Assembly: GCF_001592745.1 (NCBI RefSeq)
Contig: NZ_LUKD01000005.1
Location: 310,001 to 374,000, forward strand
Direction of reading: 5' to 3'
DNA: 64,000 nt
Source: Bdellovibrio bacteriovorus
GTDB lineage: Bacteria > Bdellovibrionota > Bdellovibrionia > Bdellovibrionales > Bdellovibrionaceae
Shown: in pieces, positions 1-7,078 of the stretch
How positions within the stretch are numbered: position 1 is the stretch's first letter
Layout: every line of letters begins with the position of its first letter
Made by a program: the position numbers and the translations under genes
Notes under the pieces: model-generated
Databases searched by the model: none
Told to the model about the DNA's origin: nothing
Seen by the model: the letters and a program-made list of their open reading frames with translations, nothing else

Positions 1-29
1 ACCTTCCCGAGCTTTGAGATCCCTAGAAA

Positions 30-323
30 TCAACGCGCTTTTCGCCAAAGTATGTTGTTTCCAGCTTTGAATGGTTCCATGACTCCATGGTCTTTCAAAC
101 AATTTAGCGAAGCTTGCGTGATGGAAATATGTTCTGGCAAGCCACCCCAATCAATCCAATAATAATGAATTCCTTCAACCGTATCCGCGTCATGAGGTAT
201 TTTATTGATATGGTTTATGATCTGATCTTTCGCGAAATCTACAAATCGGTCGCCGCAGCTGAAGGCCTGCGCCGTTGATGAAACGAATATTACTAACGCG
301 ATAATAGAAAAAATATTTCTCAT
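30..323 (-). CDS. small exported protein, unknown function
   Basis: 97 residues. The N-terminus (MRNIF, a hydrophobic run, then STAQA) is a standard Sec signal peptide with likely cleavage near residue 20, so the mature protein of about 77 residues should be periplasmic or outside the cell. A GGGG-containing ribosome binding site lies 5 bases before the ATG. The mature part has two cysteines and no motif I recognise. It is the first of several small exported proteins in the first 4 kb. Confident as a gene; function unknown. Confidence 0.7.
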   Translation of the reverse strand: MRNIFSIIALVIFVSSTAQAFSCGDRFVDFAKDQIINHINKIPHDADTVEGIHYYWIDWGGLPEHISITQASLNCLKDHGVMEPFKAGNNILWRKAR

Positions 324-408
324 TCAATCCCCGTCAATTCTCAAATTGATTTATTTCTGAACCGCGAAGTTGTCACGATAAAATCAATTATTGAAGAATT
401 TCTTCCTA

Positions 409-759
409 TTACAAATGCTCTAAAATATTCACAGTCCGTCCAAATGGATCTAGAACAAAGAACCGGCGCACATTCCAAGGTTCTTCCGTCAAGGGATAGA
501 CAATCTTAAACCGGGCTTTTTTTATGCGGCGGTAAGCCTCATCAACATCATCCACCTCGATCGACAGATCAGGCACCGGGGTGTTTGAACCACCCTGAGA
601 GGCAAAGCTTATTTGAACTGTCATTTTAGAATTAGAACCGTATGTTTTTAGCCAGCCGTGATCCATAAGGACCTCTAATCCTAAAGCCTTTTCATAAAAC
701 CGGCGCGCGGCGGAAATCTTTTTTGTCTCGATATTTGCGACGATGCGTTTGACCTTCAT
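409..759 (-). CDS. VOC family protein (glyoxalase/bleomycin-resistance fold)
   Basis: About 116 residues from the ATG at 759; an in-frame TTG two codons upstream is a less likely start. It opens with an IVANIETKK strand, followed by a helix with RRFYEKALGLEV, and ends DPFGRTVNILEHL, the usual start and end of a single VOC (vicinal oxygen chelate) module. VOC proteins act as metal-dependent isomerases, dioxygenases or antibiotic-binding proteins, and the substrate cannot be read from sequence. The C-terminal D-P-x-G-x-x-x-x-x-x-E pattern keeps the typical metal-ligand glutamate. No signal peptide, so cytoplasmic. Monocistronic. Confidence 0.85.
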   Translation of the reverse strand: MKVKRIVANIETKKISAARRFYEKALGLEVLMDHGWLKTYGSNSKMTVQISFASQGGSNTPVPDLSIEVDDVDEAYRRIKKARFKIVYPLTEEPWNVRRFFVLDPFGRTVNILEHL

Positions 760-967
760 ATACAAATCAAACCATGTAACGGAACCTCTGTCATCCCGCC
801 GCCACTTAAAATATTCCAGAGAGTCTTGGTAAAAGAGCTTTTAATGTATAGAACACACTGACGAAATTTGTAAAAGAAGCGAAATTTTTGTAGAGAAAAT
901 AGATTTCTCCCCAACGACCACTTTCTTTATGGGATTATACCTCAGTTTCAATATTCAAGGAGTTCTT

Positions 968-1420
968 ATGAATACCCTCAAAAATGCTTCTTTTTTATGT
1001 GCGGTCGTTCTTTGTTTTTCTTCGGTTTCTCAAGCGGCCCAAATCGAATGTGCAGGTCGAGATGGAACAGGTCGAAATGTTCTTATTCAAATGGTCAATA
1101 TCGCCAAGGACGTCGATGGTTATGGCGTCGGCAGATTGCAAGCTGTGACAATTGATGGTTTAGGTCTTATCTCATCTGATGCTTATGCCGTCGGCCGCCG
1201 AGGAAAAGTTGAAGATCCCGCTTATGGTCTCAATAGAGATCTTTATATCGAAGGTGGCGAAGCCTTTTTAAACCTTAAAAAAGTTGCTTCCCAAAAGTAT
1301 ACCGGCGAGTTCTGCGGTCCACAGAAGAATTCAAATGTGGGCGGTGTCAGACTGACGGACAATGATTGCATCGCGGTGACGTGTGAATCCAGAGGTTTAA
1401 GCACCCTTCGCAGCCTTTAA
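968..1420 (+). CDS. exported protein, unknown function
   Basis: 150 residues. The start is set by AAGGAG at 957-962, five bases before ATG 968; an in-frame ATG at 929 has no such site and would put a poor leader in front of the signal peptide. The signal peptide ends SVSQA-A around residue 23. The mature part has cysteines in the pattern IECAG, EFCGP, NDCIAVTC, suggesting two disulfides, and contains a glycine-rich beta-type stretch. Not assigned to a known family. Likely periplasmic. Confidence 0.75.
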   Translation: MNTLKNASFLCAVVLCFSSVSQAAQIECAGRDGTGRNVLIQMVNIAKDVDGYGVGRLQAVTIDGLGLISSDAYAVGRRGKVEDPAYGLNRDLYIEGGEAFLNLKKVASQKYTGEFCGPQKNSNVGGVRLTDNDCIAVTCESRGLSTLRSL

Positions 1421-1484
1421 TTGGTCAATGTTTGGTCAGTCCTAGAAAAGCTTCACGGCCTTCGGCATACAAAGTTTGTGAACT

Positions 1485-1513
1485 TTGACGAAGGTCGTTG
1501 CTAGCAGTAAAAG
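1485..1513 (+). promoter_or_regulatory. sigma70-type promoter for the 1541 gene
   Basis: TTGACG at 1485-1490 and TAAAAG at 1508-1513 are separated by exactly 17 bases and lie 27 bases before the ATG at 1541. The -35 matches 5 of 6 consensus bases and the -10 matches 4 of 6. Predicted from sequence only. Confidence 0.4.
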
Positions 1514-1540
1514 TGCAGAATTATTCGCAGGAAATGACTT

Positions 1541-2002
1541 ATGAAAAACGCAGTCCTTACAATTATTGCTTTATTAATCACATCTACAGCTCATGCTGTG
1601 ACGGCCGAACAGTTTGTTCGTGATTTTTCTGAACAGACCGAAAGAACGTTGAAATACATCAATGACGAAAGAGCCTCTGAAGGAAAACGTCTTTACTGTG
1701 AAAAACTCAATGACGAACAGATCGCTCTTATCGCTACAGCGGTTCAAAATCCAGATACAACAGTTGCGGAGTTCGTAGATTATGTGGGAAATAATCTGAA
1801 ATGTTATCCAGAGTTCTTTGAACCACTAGGTCGCGAAAATTTGGGTGGATTTTTGTTAAATACCAAGGCTTACGTGATGGATGTTCTTATGATACATGAA
1901 GTGCTAGAGACCTTGAACGAAGGGCGAAGCCCCCATGATTCAGAACTTATTTTAGAAAGTTACGATCCGTACTATCTAGAAAGACTTCTTAAATCTCAAT
2001 AA
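1541..2002 (+). CDS. exported protein, unknown function
   Basis: 153 residues with a signal peptide ending STAHA-V at about residue 20. The mature protein is acidic, probably all-helical, and has two cysteines (LYCEKL and LKCYPEF) that could pair. The pattern of a small helical domain with two separated cysteines recalls Rap1a/Tai-type immunity folds, but I cannot support that assignment. It has its own promoter and a hairpin terminator just after the stop, so it is expressed alone. Confidence 0.75.
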   Translation: MKNAVLTIIALLITSTAHAVTAEQFVRDFSEQTERTLKYINDERASEGKRLYCEKLNDEQIALIATAVQNPDTTVAEFVDYVGNNLKCYPEFFEPLGRENLGGFLLNTKAYVMDVLMIHEVLETLNEGRSPHDSELILESYDPYYLERLLKSQ

Positions 2003-2006
2003 CATG

Positions 2007-2037
2007 AAAGGCGCAGAAACAATCCTGCGCCTTTTTT
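2007..2037 (+). terminator. intrinsic terminator after the 1541 gene
   Basis: A perfect 10-base stem (AAAGGCGCAG at 2007-2016 with CTGCGCCTTT at 2025-2034), an 8-base loop and a run of T to 2037, starting 4 bases after the stop codon. Confidence 0.85.
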
Positions 2038-2042
2038 ATTTC

Positions 2043-2300
2043 TTATTCAGGATCCGGTGTGCCGCCTGTTGGTGGTGGTGTTGGAACCTTCTGACAAAGA
2101 ACTCCACATTTCACAAAGCACCCGCGGTACTCATTCCAGCAGTACTTTGCGACAGGACGAGTGCCTGAAGGGCAACCTCGTAACATCGGTTCAATCACTG
2201 CATCAGCCGGCATTTCGGCTTCGGTGCGAAACTCTTCTGCGTGAGCATTAATGCCAGCCAAACAAACACTTGCGAATAAAACTGCAATCCATTTCTTCAT
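2043..2300 (-). CDS. small cysteine-rich exported protein
   Basis: 85 residues from the ATG at 2300, which has GGAGG four bases upstream; an in-frame start farther upstream adds 26 residues that do not look like a leader. The signal peptide ends GINAHA-E at about residue 21. The mature part has five cysteines in about 30 residues (GCPSG, KYCWN, GCFVKCGVLC) and then a proline-rich tail. It may be a small disulfide-bonded surface or secreted protein. No family recognised. The neighbouring 2512 gene on the other strand encodes a protein of the same general type. Confidence 0.7.
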   Translation of the reverse strand: MKKWIAVLFASVCLAGINAHAEEFRTEAEMPADAVIEPMLRGCPSGTRPVAKYCWNEYRGCFVKCGVLCQKVPTPPPTGGTPDPE

Positions 2301-2511
2301 ATGTCCTCCGTTGTTGAGAAAGCAAAGAATAGAGGCCCCTAATTTATTTTGACTATGACAAAGAAGAGTCACTGCCATATTTCATAATTCCCGCGTCCGA
2401 CAAGGTACGAAGACAGAGACTGAGGTCCTTGACCAGAGTTTATTTTGCCACCAGTCCTCGCCGATTCTTTACTTCACCCCGTCCCCTCTTAAAATCAGAC
2501 CAGGAGGATTT

Positions 2512-2865
2512 ATGAAATCACTGCTTTCACTCATCGCCTTTTTATCTTTGAGTATGTTTACCGAAGCAGCCATCGCTTCACCGGAGAATACAGGAGGACA
2601 AGGAGCGCTGGAGAACGTATTTCCACTCTCGGAAGAAGCTATGAGCTTACCCGACTTTGCAGAACGACTTCAGACGCCCCAAGGAGACGTGGAAAATAAA
2701 ACCTACACCTGCAGAGCCTGGACAACATGCCCGAACGGTGGAAGGATTTCTTGTTGGTCTCAAGGGTATCGTTGTTACTCTTCAGTGACGCCGGGTTACC
2801 GAGTTTACTGTAGTGCCACATCTCGAAGCGGCTACACACGCTACTGGGTTTACTACTGTTACTGA
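2512..2865 (+). CDS. cysteine/tyrosine-rich exported protein
   Basis: 117 residues, with AGGAGG just before the ATG. The signal peptide ends at TEAAIA-S. After an acidic linker, the C-terminal 50 residues hold six cysteines and ten or more aromatic residues and end YWVYYCY. This suggests a compact disulfide-linked domain after an unstructured linker. No family recognised. A strong terminator follows. Function unknown; probably secreted. Confidence 0.7.
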   Translation: MKSLLSLIAFLSLSMFTEAAIASPENTGGQGALENVFPLSEEAMSLPDFAERLQTPQGDVENKTYTCRAWTTCPNGGRISCWSQGYRCYSSVTPGYRVYCSATSRSGYTRYWVYYCY

Positions 2866-2884
2866 TTTGCAAAACTTATTCTGT

Positions 2885-2914
2885 AAGAGGAGTTCAGAAA
2901 CTCCTCTTTTTTTT
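2885..2914 (+). terminator. intrinsic terminator after the 2512 gene
   Basis: A perfect 10-base stem AAGAGGAGTT/AACTCCTCTT with a 4-base loop, then T to 2914. It starts 19 bases after the stop codon. Confidence 0.85.
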
Positions 2915-3040
2915 GTCAAAACTTAGCGATTCCCTTCGCTCCATCGACAACTCACACAGAAGAAATGCGGCGTTTTGATTGTTACCAAACGGACCATTTA
3001 AGAATTCCATTCCTCTACCAAAGCATGGCTTACTTAGCTC

Positions 3041-3709
3041 ATGAAAAAACTCATACTACTACCCCTAACATTATTGGCGTTCATCGGTTGTGCTAACTCT
3101 TCAGACGATTCTCCAGGTGGAGAAGTTCTTCAAGGAACAGAGTCTGTGGTTGATGAGGCTTCCGCTGAAGAAAGAAACATTGTCGACGAAAACATGGCGC
3201 TAATCCGTGATTATGCCGCTCAGTTTTCTATCAACGTGGATTGGAACAAAATCCCTGTTGTCGTATCGAAGACTCACTTGCAACGTGAATCTTCTTCTTG
3301 TGTGAGAGATGCAAACGGTGTTGGAACGAAAATCGTTCTGAACAAGAAGTTCTTCTCTGCACGTGTGTACGACAAAGAGACGGGATATGCTTCGCCACTT
3401 TACAACTTGTTGATTCATGAGATCGGTCACTGTTACATGAACCGCAATCATGAAGAAGCCTTGTTGAAAAAAGCGGGCTATCGTGCACAATTTGTGATCG
3501 ATGGTAAAAACGGCCGTCAGGTTGTTTCTTACCCATCCATCCAAGTGTCTATGATGCAAAATGCTTTCTTCCAAATGCCTAAAGTCTTGATGCCATACTA
3601 TGTAGGTGAAATCTTCGGCGCTTACCGCGCGAAGAGCTTGGAAGATTTGCAACAACGCTACGAGTTTGACATCGTTCGTGCTTCTAACTTCGTTGAAGAA
3701 GCGCAATAA
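3041..3709 (+). CDS. lipoprotein with HExxH motif, putative zinc metalloprotease
   Basis: 222 residues. The N-terminus ends LAFIGC with Cys17 as the likely lipidation site. The sequence LLIHEIGHCYMNRNH at 122-136 contains HEIGH (126-130), the HExxH zinc signature with the catalytic glutamate at 127. A third histidine, H137, is seven residues on, one longer than the metzincin spacing, so this is not a clear metzincin. It lies in the envelope, facing the periplasm or exterior. Substrate unknown. No obvious ribosome binding site precedes the ATG. A terminator follows, so it is a single-gene transcript. Confidence 0.75.
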   Translation: MKKLILLPLTLLAFIGCANSSDDSPGGEVLQGTESVVDEASAEERNIVDENMALIRDYAAQFSINVDWNKIPVVVSKTHLQRESSSCVRDANGVGTKIVLNKKFFSARVYDKETGYASPLYNLLIHEIGHCYMNRNHEEALLKKAGYRAQFVIDGKNGRQVVSYPSIQVSMMQNAFFQMPKVLMPYYVGEIFGAYRAKSLEDLQQRYEFDIVRASNFVEEAQ

Positions 3710-3736
3710 TTCGAACTTACAATTTTAACTTTAGCG

Positions 3737-3766
3737 GCGCGAAGGAAACTTCGCGCTTTTCTTTTT
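3737..3766 (+). terminator. intrinsic terminator after the 3041 gene
   Basis: Stem GCGCGAAG (3737-3744) with CTTCGCGC (3749-3756), loop GGAAA-type of four bases, then a T-rich run to 3766. It overlaps the 3' end of the convergent gene by two bases. Confidence 0.8.
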
Positions 3767-4433
3767 ATAAAGATGCTTGCAGAACTGACTCTTGAGTGAC
3801 AGACGAAGCTCGATAAAGCTGGCGTGGATCTCGAGAGTATTTGCTAAAAAATCTTTCTCGCTCACAAACCATAATGGCTGAAGTTCGTTCGGGGAGCTGG
3901 ATGGTTTCTCTTTGCACAAAACAAGTCGCTTCGGCGTAAGTCAGCACAGCCTTATTGCGAATGTCCGGTTCGCCAATAATATTTTGTGTTCGCGAATCAC
4001 TAAAGATGAGCTTCATAAAAGCGGCTGTCGCCGATGATGTATGACTTCTCCCCAAAAACTCAGGTTCACCGATCAGAAAATGCAGACCCTGGTCAAAGGT
4101 TTCATGTTGAATATGATTTCCAAGAACGTCTTCTGAAATCCAGTATCGCTCCCAATAACTAGCGGGAACCCCATCAATAAGGCCGATATAAAGATGCTGA
4201 TGACTGTCTTCAAGCTCAGTAATCAGCTTTCGCGTCAGATCTTCGCGCGTCTGTCCACGTCCCCACCATTGAGCAACATAAGGTTGTTGCATCCATTTAC
4301 AATAGAGATCGATATCTTTATCAAAAGAGAGAGGACGAAACGCGTAGTAGCTGTTATTTCGATGATTGTAGACTTCGAACTCAGGACCCAACATAGGATC
4401 TAAAGTTTTAAAAGGCCTTTCTGACAGGGGCAA
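3765..4433 (-). CDS. GNAT acyltransferase of the siderophore (IucB/AlcB) type
   Basis: 222 residues from a TTG at 4433; the first ATG is 13 codons downstream. The core resembles the acyltransferase domain of hydroxylysine acetyltransferases used in aerobactin- or rhizobactin-type siderophores: YAFRPLSFDKDIDLYCKWMQQPYVAQWWG near the start, then LYIGLIDGVPASYWERYW, GLHFLIGEPEFLGRS and the C-terminal IIGEPDIRNKAVLTYAEATCF. These proteins transfer an acyl group from acyl-CoA to an N-hydroxylated side chain. No other siderophore gene is next to it, so a different acceptor is possible. Confidence 0.75.
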   Translation of the reverse strand: MPLSERPFKTLDPMLGPEFEVYNHRNNSYYAFRPLSFDKDIDLYCKWMQQPYVAQWWGRGQTREDLTRKLITELEDSHQHLYIGLIDGVPASYWERYWISEDVLGNHIQHETFDQGLHFLIGEPEFLGRSHTSSATAAFMKLIFSDSRTQNIIGEPDIRNKAVLTYAEATCFVQRETIQLPERTSAIMVCERERFFSKYSRDPRQLYRASSVTQESVLQASL

Positions 4434-4536
4434 CCCCCGGTCTGAAATGGCCTTTAAGTGAAAAGGAACTGAGTTTCAAATGAAAGCTTATTGCAAATGG
4501 AATCCGCAGGAACACCAGAGCTAGAACGTTTCCGTC

Positions 4537-4854
4537 TTATACAGGTATTTCAACAATAGAACGAATCCCCGTTCGCGCTGTCATTGCATGCACGACCGCA
4601 CGAAGACCCATGATGGTCTTACCCTGACTTCCAATCACCTGACCGAGGTTTTCTTTCGCACAGTTCACACGATACACCGTCGTCTTCGGTCCCACATAAG
4701 TCGTCACCGTCACGGTCTCGGGCTGATCCACCAATAAGCGAGTGATATGCTCTACCAAAGAGCGAATCTCTTCACGATAAGCCTCCTGGGCTTCCAAAGT
4801 CAGACCTTTAGGATTATTGGATTCATCAAATTTATAGGATTCCATCTCAGTCAT
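4537..4854 (-). CDS. khpA: KhpA-like KH-domain RNA-binding protein
   Basis: 105 residues. A single type-II KH domain fills the C-terminal two thirds, with the GXXG loop in VIGSQGKTIMGLRAVV and the helix that follows. KhpA-type proteins bind RNA and, in Gram-positive bacteria, work with KhpB/EloR. The usual neighbours (rpsP, rimM, trmD) are not beside it, and it has an N-terminal extension of about 25 residues, so it may be a diverged copy. Its start is 5 bases after the stop of the esterase gene, so the two are co-transcribed. Confidence 0.75.
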   Translation of the reverse strand: MTEMESYKFDESNNPKGLTLEAQEAYREEIRSLVEHITRLLVDQPETVTVTTYVGPKTTVYRVNCAKENLGQVIGSQGKTIMGLRAVVHAMTARTGIRSIVEIPV

Positions 4855-4859
4855 AAAAG

Positions 4860-5741
4860 TTAATCTCCCATGATGAAGTAAGCCGTGTTTTTTCTATTAA
4901 AATTGCAGTGACCACCCGGAACCGGGACCCATCTGGATAAGAAGGACTTCCCGTGAGCCATATCATAAAAATCTTTCGATCCTTCTTGGAAGCCATATCC
5001 GTCGATCATGCCGGTAGACAGATAGAATTTTGCCCGTTTAGAAGAGTTGTATTTTTTTAACAAATTAAAGGGATTGTGAAGATCCCAGTCCTGTTTGTTA
5101 AGAAAAATAGACCGCGAAATATTCAACATCTTTTTAACAAGTCGAAGTTTCGCGCCCGTGCGAGCGACATATTTGTGGATGTCTTTTTCTGAATCATAAG
5201 GCCCTATGTGAGTGATCGCGGGACACAGTAAAGCCACCCGCGAAAACATTCCGGGATTCCGTAACGCGATTTGGGTCGCATTAAAGCCGCCCATAGACTG
5301 ACCGATCACGTGACGTTTCCCGCGTCTTAATCCTCCCATACGCTTTTCCATCATCGGCATGATTTCTTGCGTGAAGAGTGGAAGCAGCGGATATTTTTTA
5401 TTATTTACTAAAAGCCACTTCGGACCAAAAGAGATCGACACGACTCGCGGTTGATATCCGCGGAAGTACCACCATTTTTGGATAAACCAGGTTCCCCAAA
5501 ATTGACGATGCCAACTTTTTTCAGATCCATAAAGACCGTGAAAGAAATAGACAATGTCGTCGTTGTTCGTGGCCGAGGATTTCCGATAACAGTATTTAAA
5601 TTCAATACCGCGCGCAGAATCAGTTCCACACTGATAGTTGAAACTTTCGATTTCTATTTCGTTTTGGATTTCTTCTTCAGATTGTGCCCACGAAGTTACT
5701 GAAACGTACAGAAGGAGCAAGAATACGGATACGCTTTTCAT
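4860..5741 (-). CDS. exported alpha/beta hydrolase, esterase D-like
   Basis: 293 residues, with a signal peptide ending TSWAQ-S. The fold is that of esterase-D/antigen-85-type hydrolases: YFFHGLYGS oxyanion loop at 65-73, nucleophile elbow GQSMGG with Ser149, an acidic residue near 250 (MIDGYG) and His278 in PGGHCNF. It should act on ester substrates in the periplasm or outside. It is the middle gene of a three-gene unit with the membrane protein upstream and KhpA downstream. Confidence 0.85.
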   Translation of the reverse strand: MKSVSVFLLLLYVSVTSWAQSEEEIQNEIEIESFNYQCGTDSARGIEFKYCYRKSSATNNDDIVYFFHGLYGSEKSWHRQFWGTWFIQKWWYFRGYQPRVVSISFGPKWLLVNNKKYPLLPLFTQEIMPMMEKRMGGLRRGKRHVIGQSMGGFNATQIALRNPGMFSRVALLCPAITHIGPYDSEKDIHKYVARTGAKLRLVKKMLNISRSIFLNKQDWDLHNPFNLLKKYNSSKRAKFYLSTGMIDGYGFQEGSKDFYDMAHGKSFLSRWVPVPGGHCNFNRKNTAYFIMGD

Positions 5742-5785
5742 AGCCTCCCCCTTGAAAATTAATTCTGGTGGAGGCTATAAGAAAA

Positions 5786-6184
5786 TCAATTTGCAATGTC
5801 GAAATCTTCGCGAACTCTGTCCTTGGACACCTGCACAGTTTCACCTGTGTACATGCACTTTAAAAACAAATGATTGTAAGCTCTGTTAGTCACCACGAAG
5901 CGACCCGGGTTTGTCGGCGTGACTTTACGGCAAAGCACATCGCCCACTTCAAGCTTTTCATACTTTCTAACGAGTTTTTCGCTGATATTGCTGCGAAGGG
6001 CGTGCAACCACAAAGCCACAACACCCAACACAAAACCAACCGCGCTACACAAAGGCCACTGGATTTTTTGATTCAACATCAGCGTGAAAGAAATCGGCGC
6101 CAGCACCGACACCAAAACCAAGGCTCCAGTTAGAAGTCTTTCTTGTTTTTGATATTTCTTAAATTCTTTCACGAAAGATGACAT
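5786..6184 (-). CDS. small membrane protein with two membrane helices, unknown function
   Basis: 132 residues. A basic N-terminus is followed by two hydrophobic helices at about 18-38 and 43-62, then a cytoplasmic C-terminal region of about 65 residues that looks like a small beta barrel (GDVLCRKV, GRFVVTNRA, ETVQVSKD). GAGGATTT precedes the ATG. It is the first gene of the unit that continues with the exported esterase and the KH protein. No family recognised. Confidence 0.7.
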   Translation of the reverse strand: MSSFVKEFKKYQKQERLLTGALVLVSVLAPISFTLMLNQKIQWPLCSAVGFVLGVVALWLHALRSNISEKLVRKYEKLEVGDVLCRKVTPTNPGRFVVTNRAYNHLFLKCMYTGETVQVSKDRVREDFDIAN

Positions 6185-6347
6185 AAATCCTCACGGGTCT
6201 TTGCAGTTTAGATTGTAGGGGGATGTCCCTATAGAACCACGAAGCTTGCGGACCTTCGAGTCCAGATTTTGTCATTTTTTTAATGTCGCCACGCTTTACT
6301 TACTGACAGCGGATTTCCGTTAGGTTCTGCTTAATAAAGAGGTGTTT

Positions 6348-7043
6348 ATGAAACCACATTGTTTGTTTTTCTTAACATATTTTTTGATCTCGTCAGCATT
6401 TGCTAGTGATCCCGTTTGTAAGAACGTTGTAGAACGCGGTGGCAGCATTCAGATTCAAATGAATACATTCTCAAGCGGAGAATGCTTCTTGTCTGTGCGC
6501 AACTATAAAGCTCAGAACCTGATTTACAGAGACTATATGTTCACTAAAGGTGGCGACTTTATGGTCTTTAATTCCTTCGGCCAGGGTTCAAATTCTGAAG
6601 ATACGGGCGCGAGAGAATTCTATTTGTTCCCACGTAAAACTGTCATTCCACAGTATAAGTGGAATGTGGAAACGCGCCAACTTGAGGTGACCTCAGTTGC
6701 TGGCAATATCTTTTATTTTGATTATGAAACGGCCGACGTCGTAACAATTTCTAATGCCTCCGTAAAAGTGGCTTCTGAAATCTCTAGAAACAACCGTGGT
6801 GGTGTTGAAATCACAAACTACAAGGGTCTATTGCTAGACGCTGGATTCACTAAAGGAAGAGCTCCTACAGAGGTTCTGTCTGCTTCCTCCCTACTGACAG
6901 ATGAAAAAGGCAAAATTTGTAAGATTAAAAACAGCGAAGTCTTTGCCAAAACTTCGGATGGGGATGTTTACTTTAAACATTCCGATAAGGCCTTCGCAAG
7001 TTTGCTAAAAAGCCGCTGTCCTCAATTGACATTCACTCCTTAA
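6348..7043 (+). CDS. exported protein, unknown function
   Basis: 231 residues from the ATG at 6348. An in-frame GTG at 6342 overlaps the ribosome binding site AGAGG and is unlikely to be used. The signal peptide ends SSAFA-S at about residue 19. The mature protein is rich in beta-type alternation and has cysteines at KNVV-adjacent C, GECF, GKIC and SRCP, giving two possible disulfides. No family recognised. Single gene with a terminator. Confidence 0.7.
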   Translation: MKPHCLFFLTYFLISSAFASDPVCKNVVERGGSIQIQMNTFSSGECFLSVRNYKAQNLIYRDYMFTKGGDFMVFNSFGQGSNSEDTGAREFYLFPRKTVIPQYKWNVETRQLEVTSVAGNIFYFDYETADVVTISNASVKVASEISRNNRGGVEITNYKGLLLDAGFTKGRAPTEVLSASSLLTDEKGKICKIKNSEVFAKTSDGDVYFKHSDKAFASLLKSRCPQLTFTP

Positions 7044-7049
7044 AAATTA

Positions 7050-7078
7050 AAAAGCCCTCGCGAAGAGGGCTTTTTTTT
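7050..7078. terminator. two-way intrinsic terminator
   Basis: AAAAGCCCTC (7050-7059) pairs with GAGGGCTTTT (7065-7074), 5-base loop. It is flanked by A-runs on one side and T to 7078 on the other, so it can end both the 6348 transcript and the convergent M28 peptidase transcript. Confidence 0.85.

Noticed and set aside
3165-3460. Metzincin classification of the HEIGH lipoprotein
   Set aside because: The third histidine is one residue too far for HExxHxxGxxH and the Met-turn cannot be identified.
3200-3706. 168-codon minus-strand ORF
   Set aside because: Lies fully antisense to the HExxH lipoprotein; composition is His/Arg-rich as expected for a shadow.
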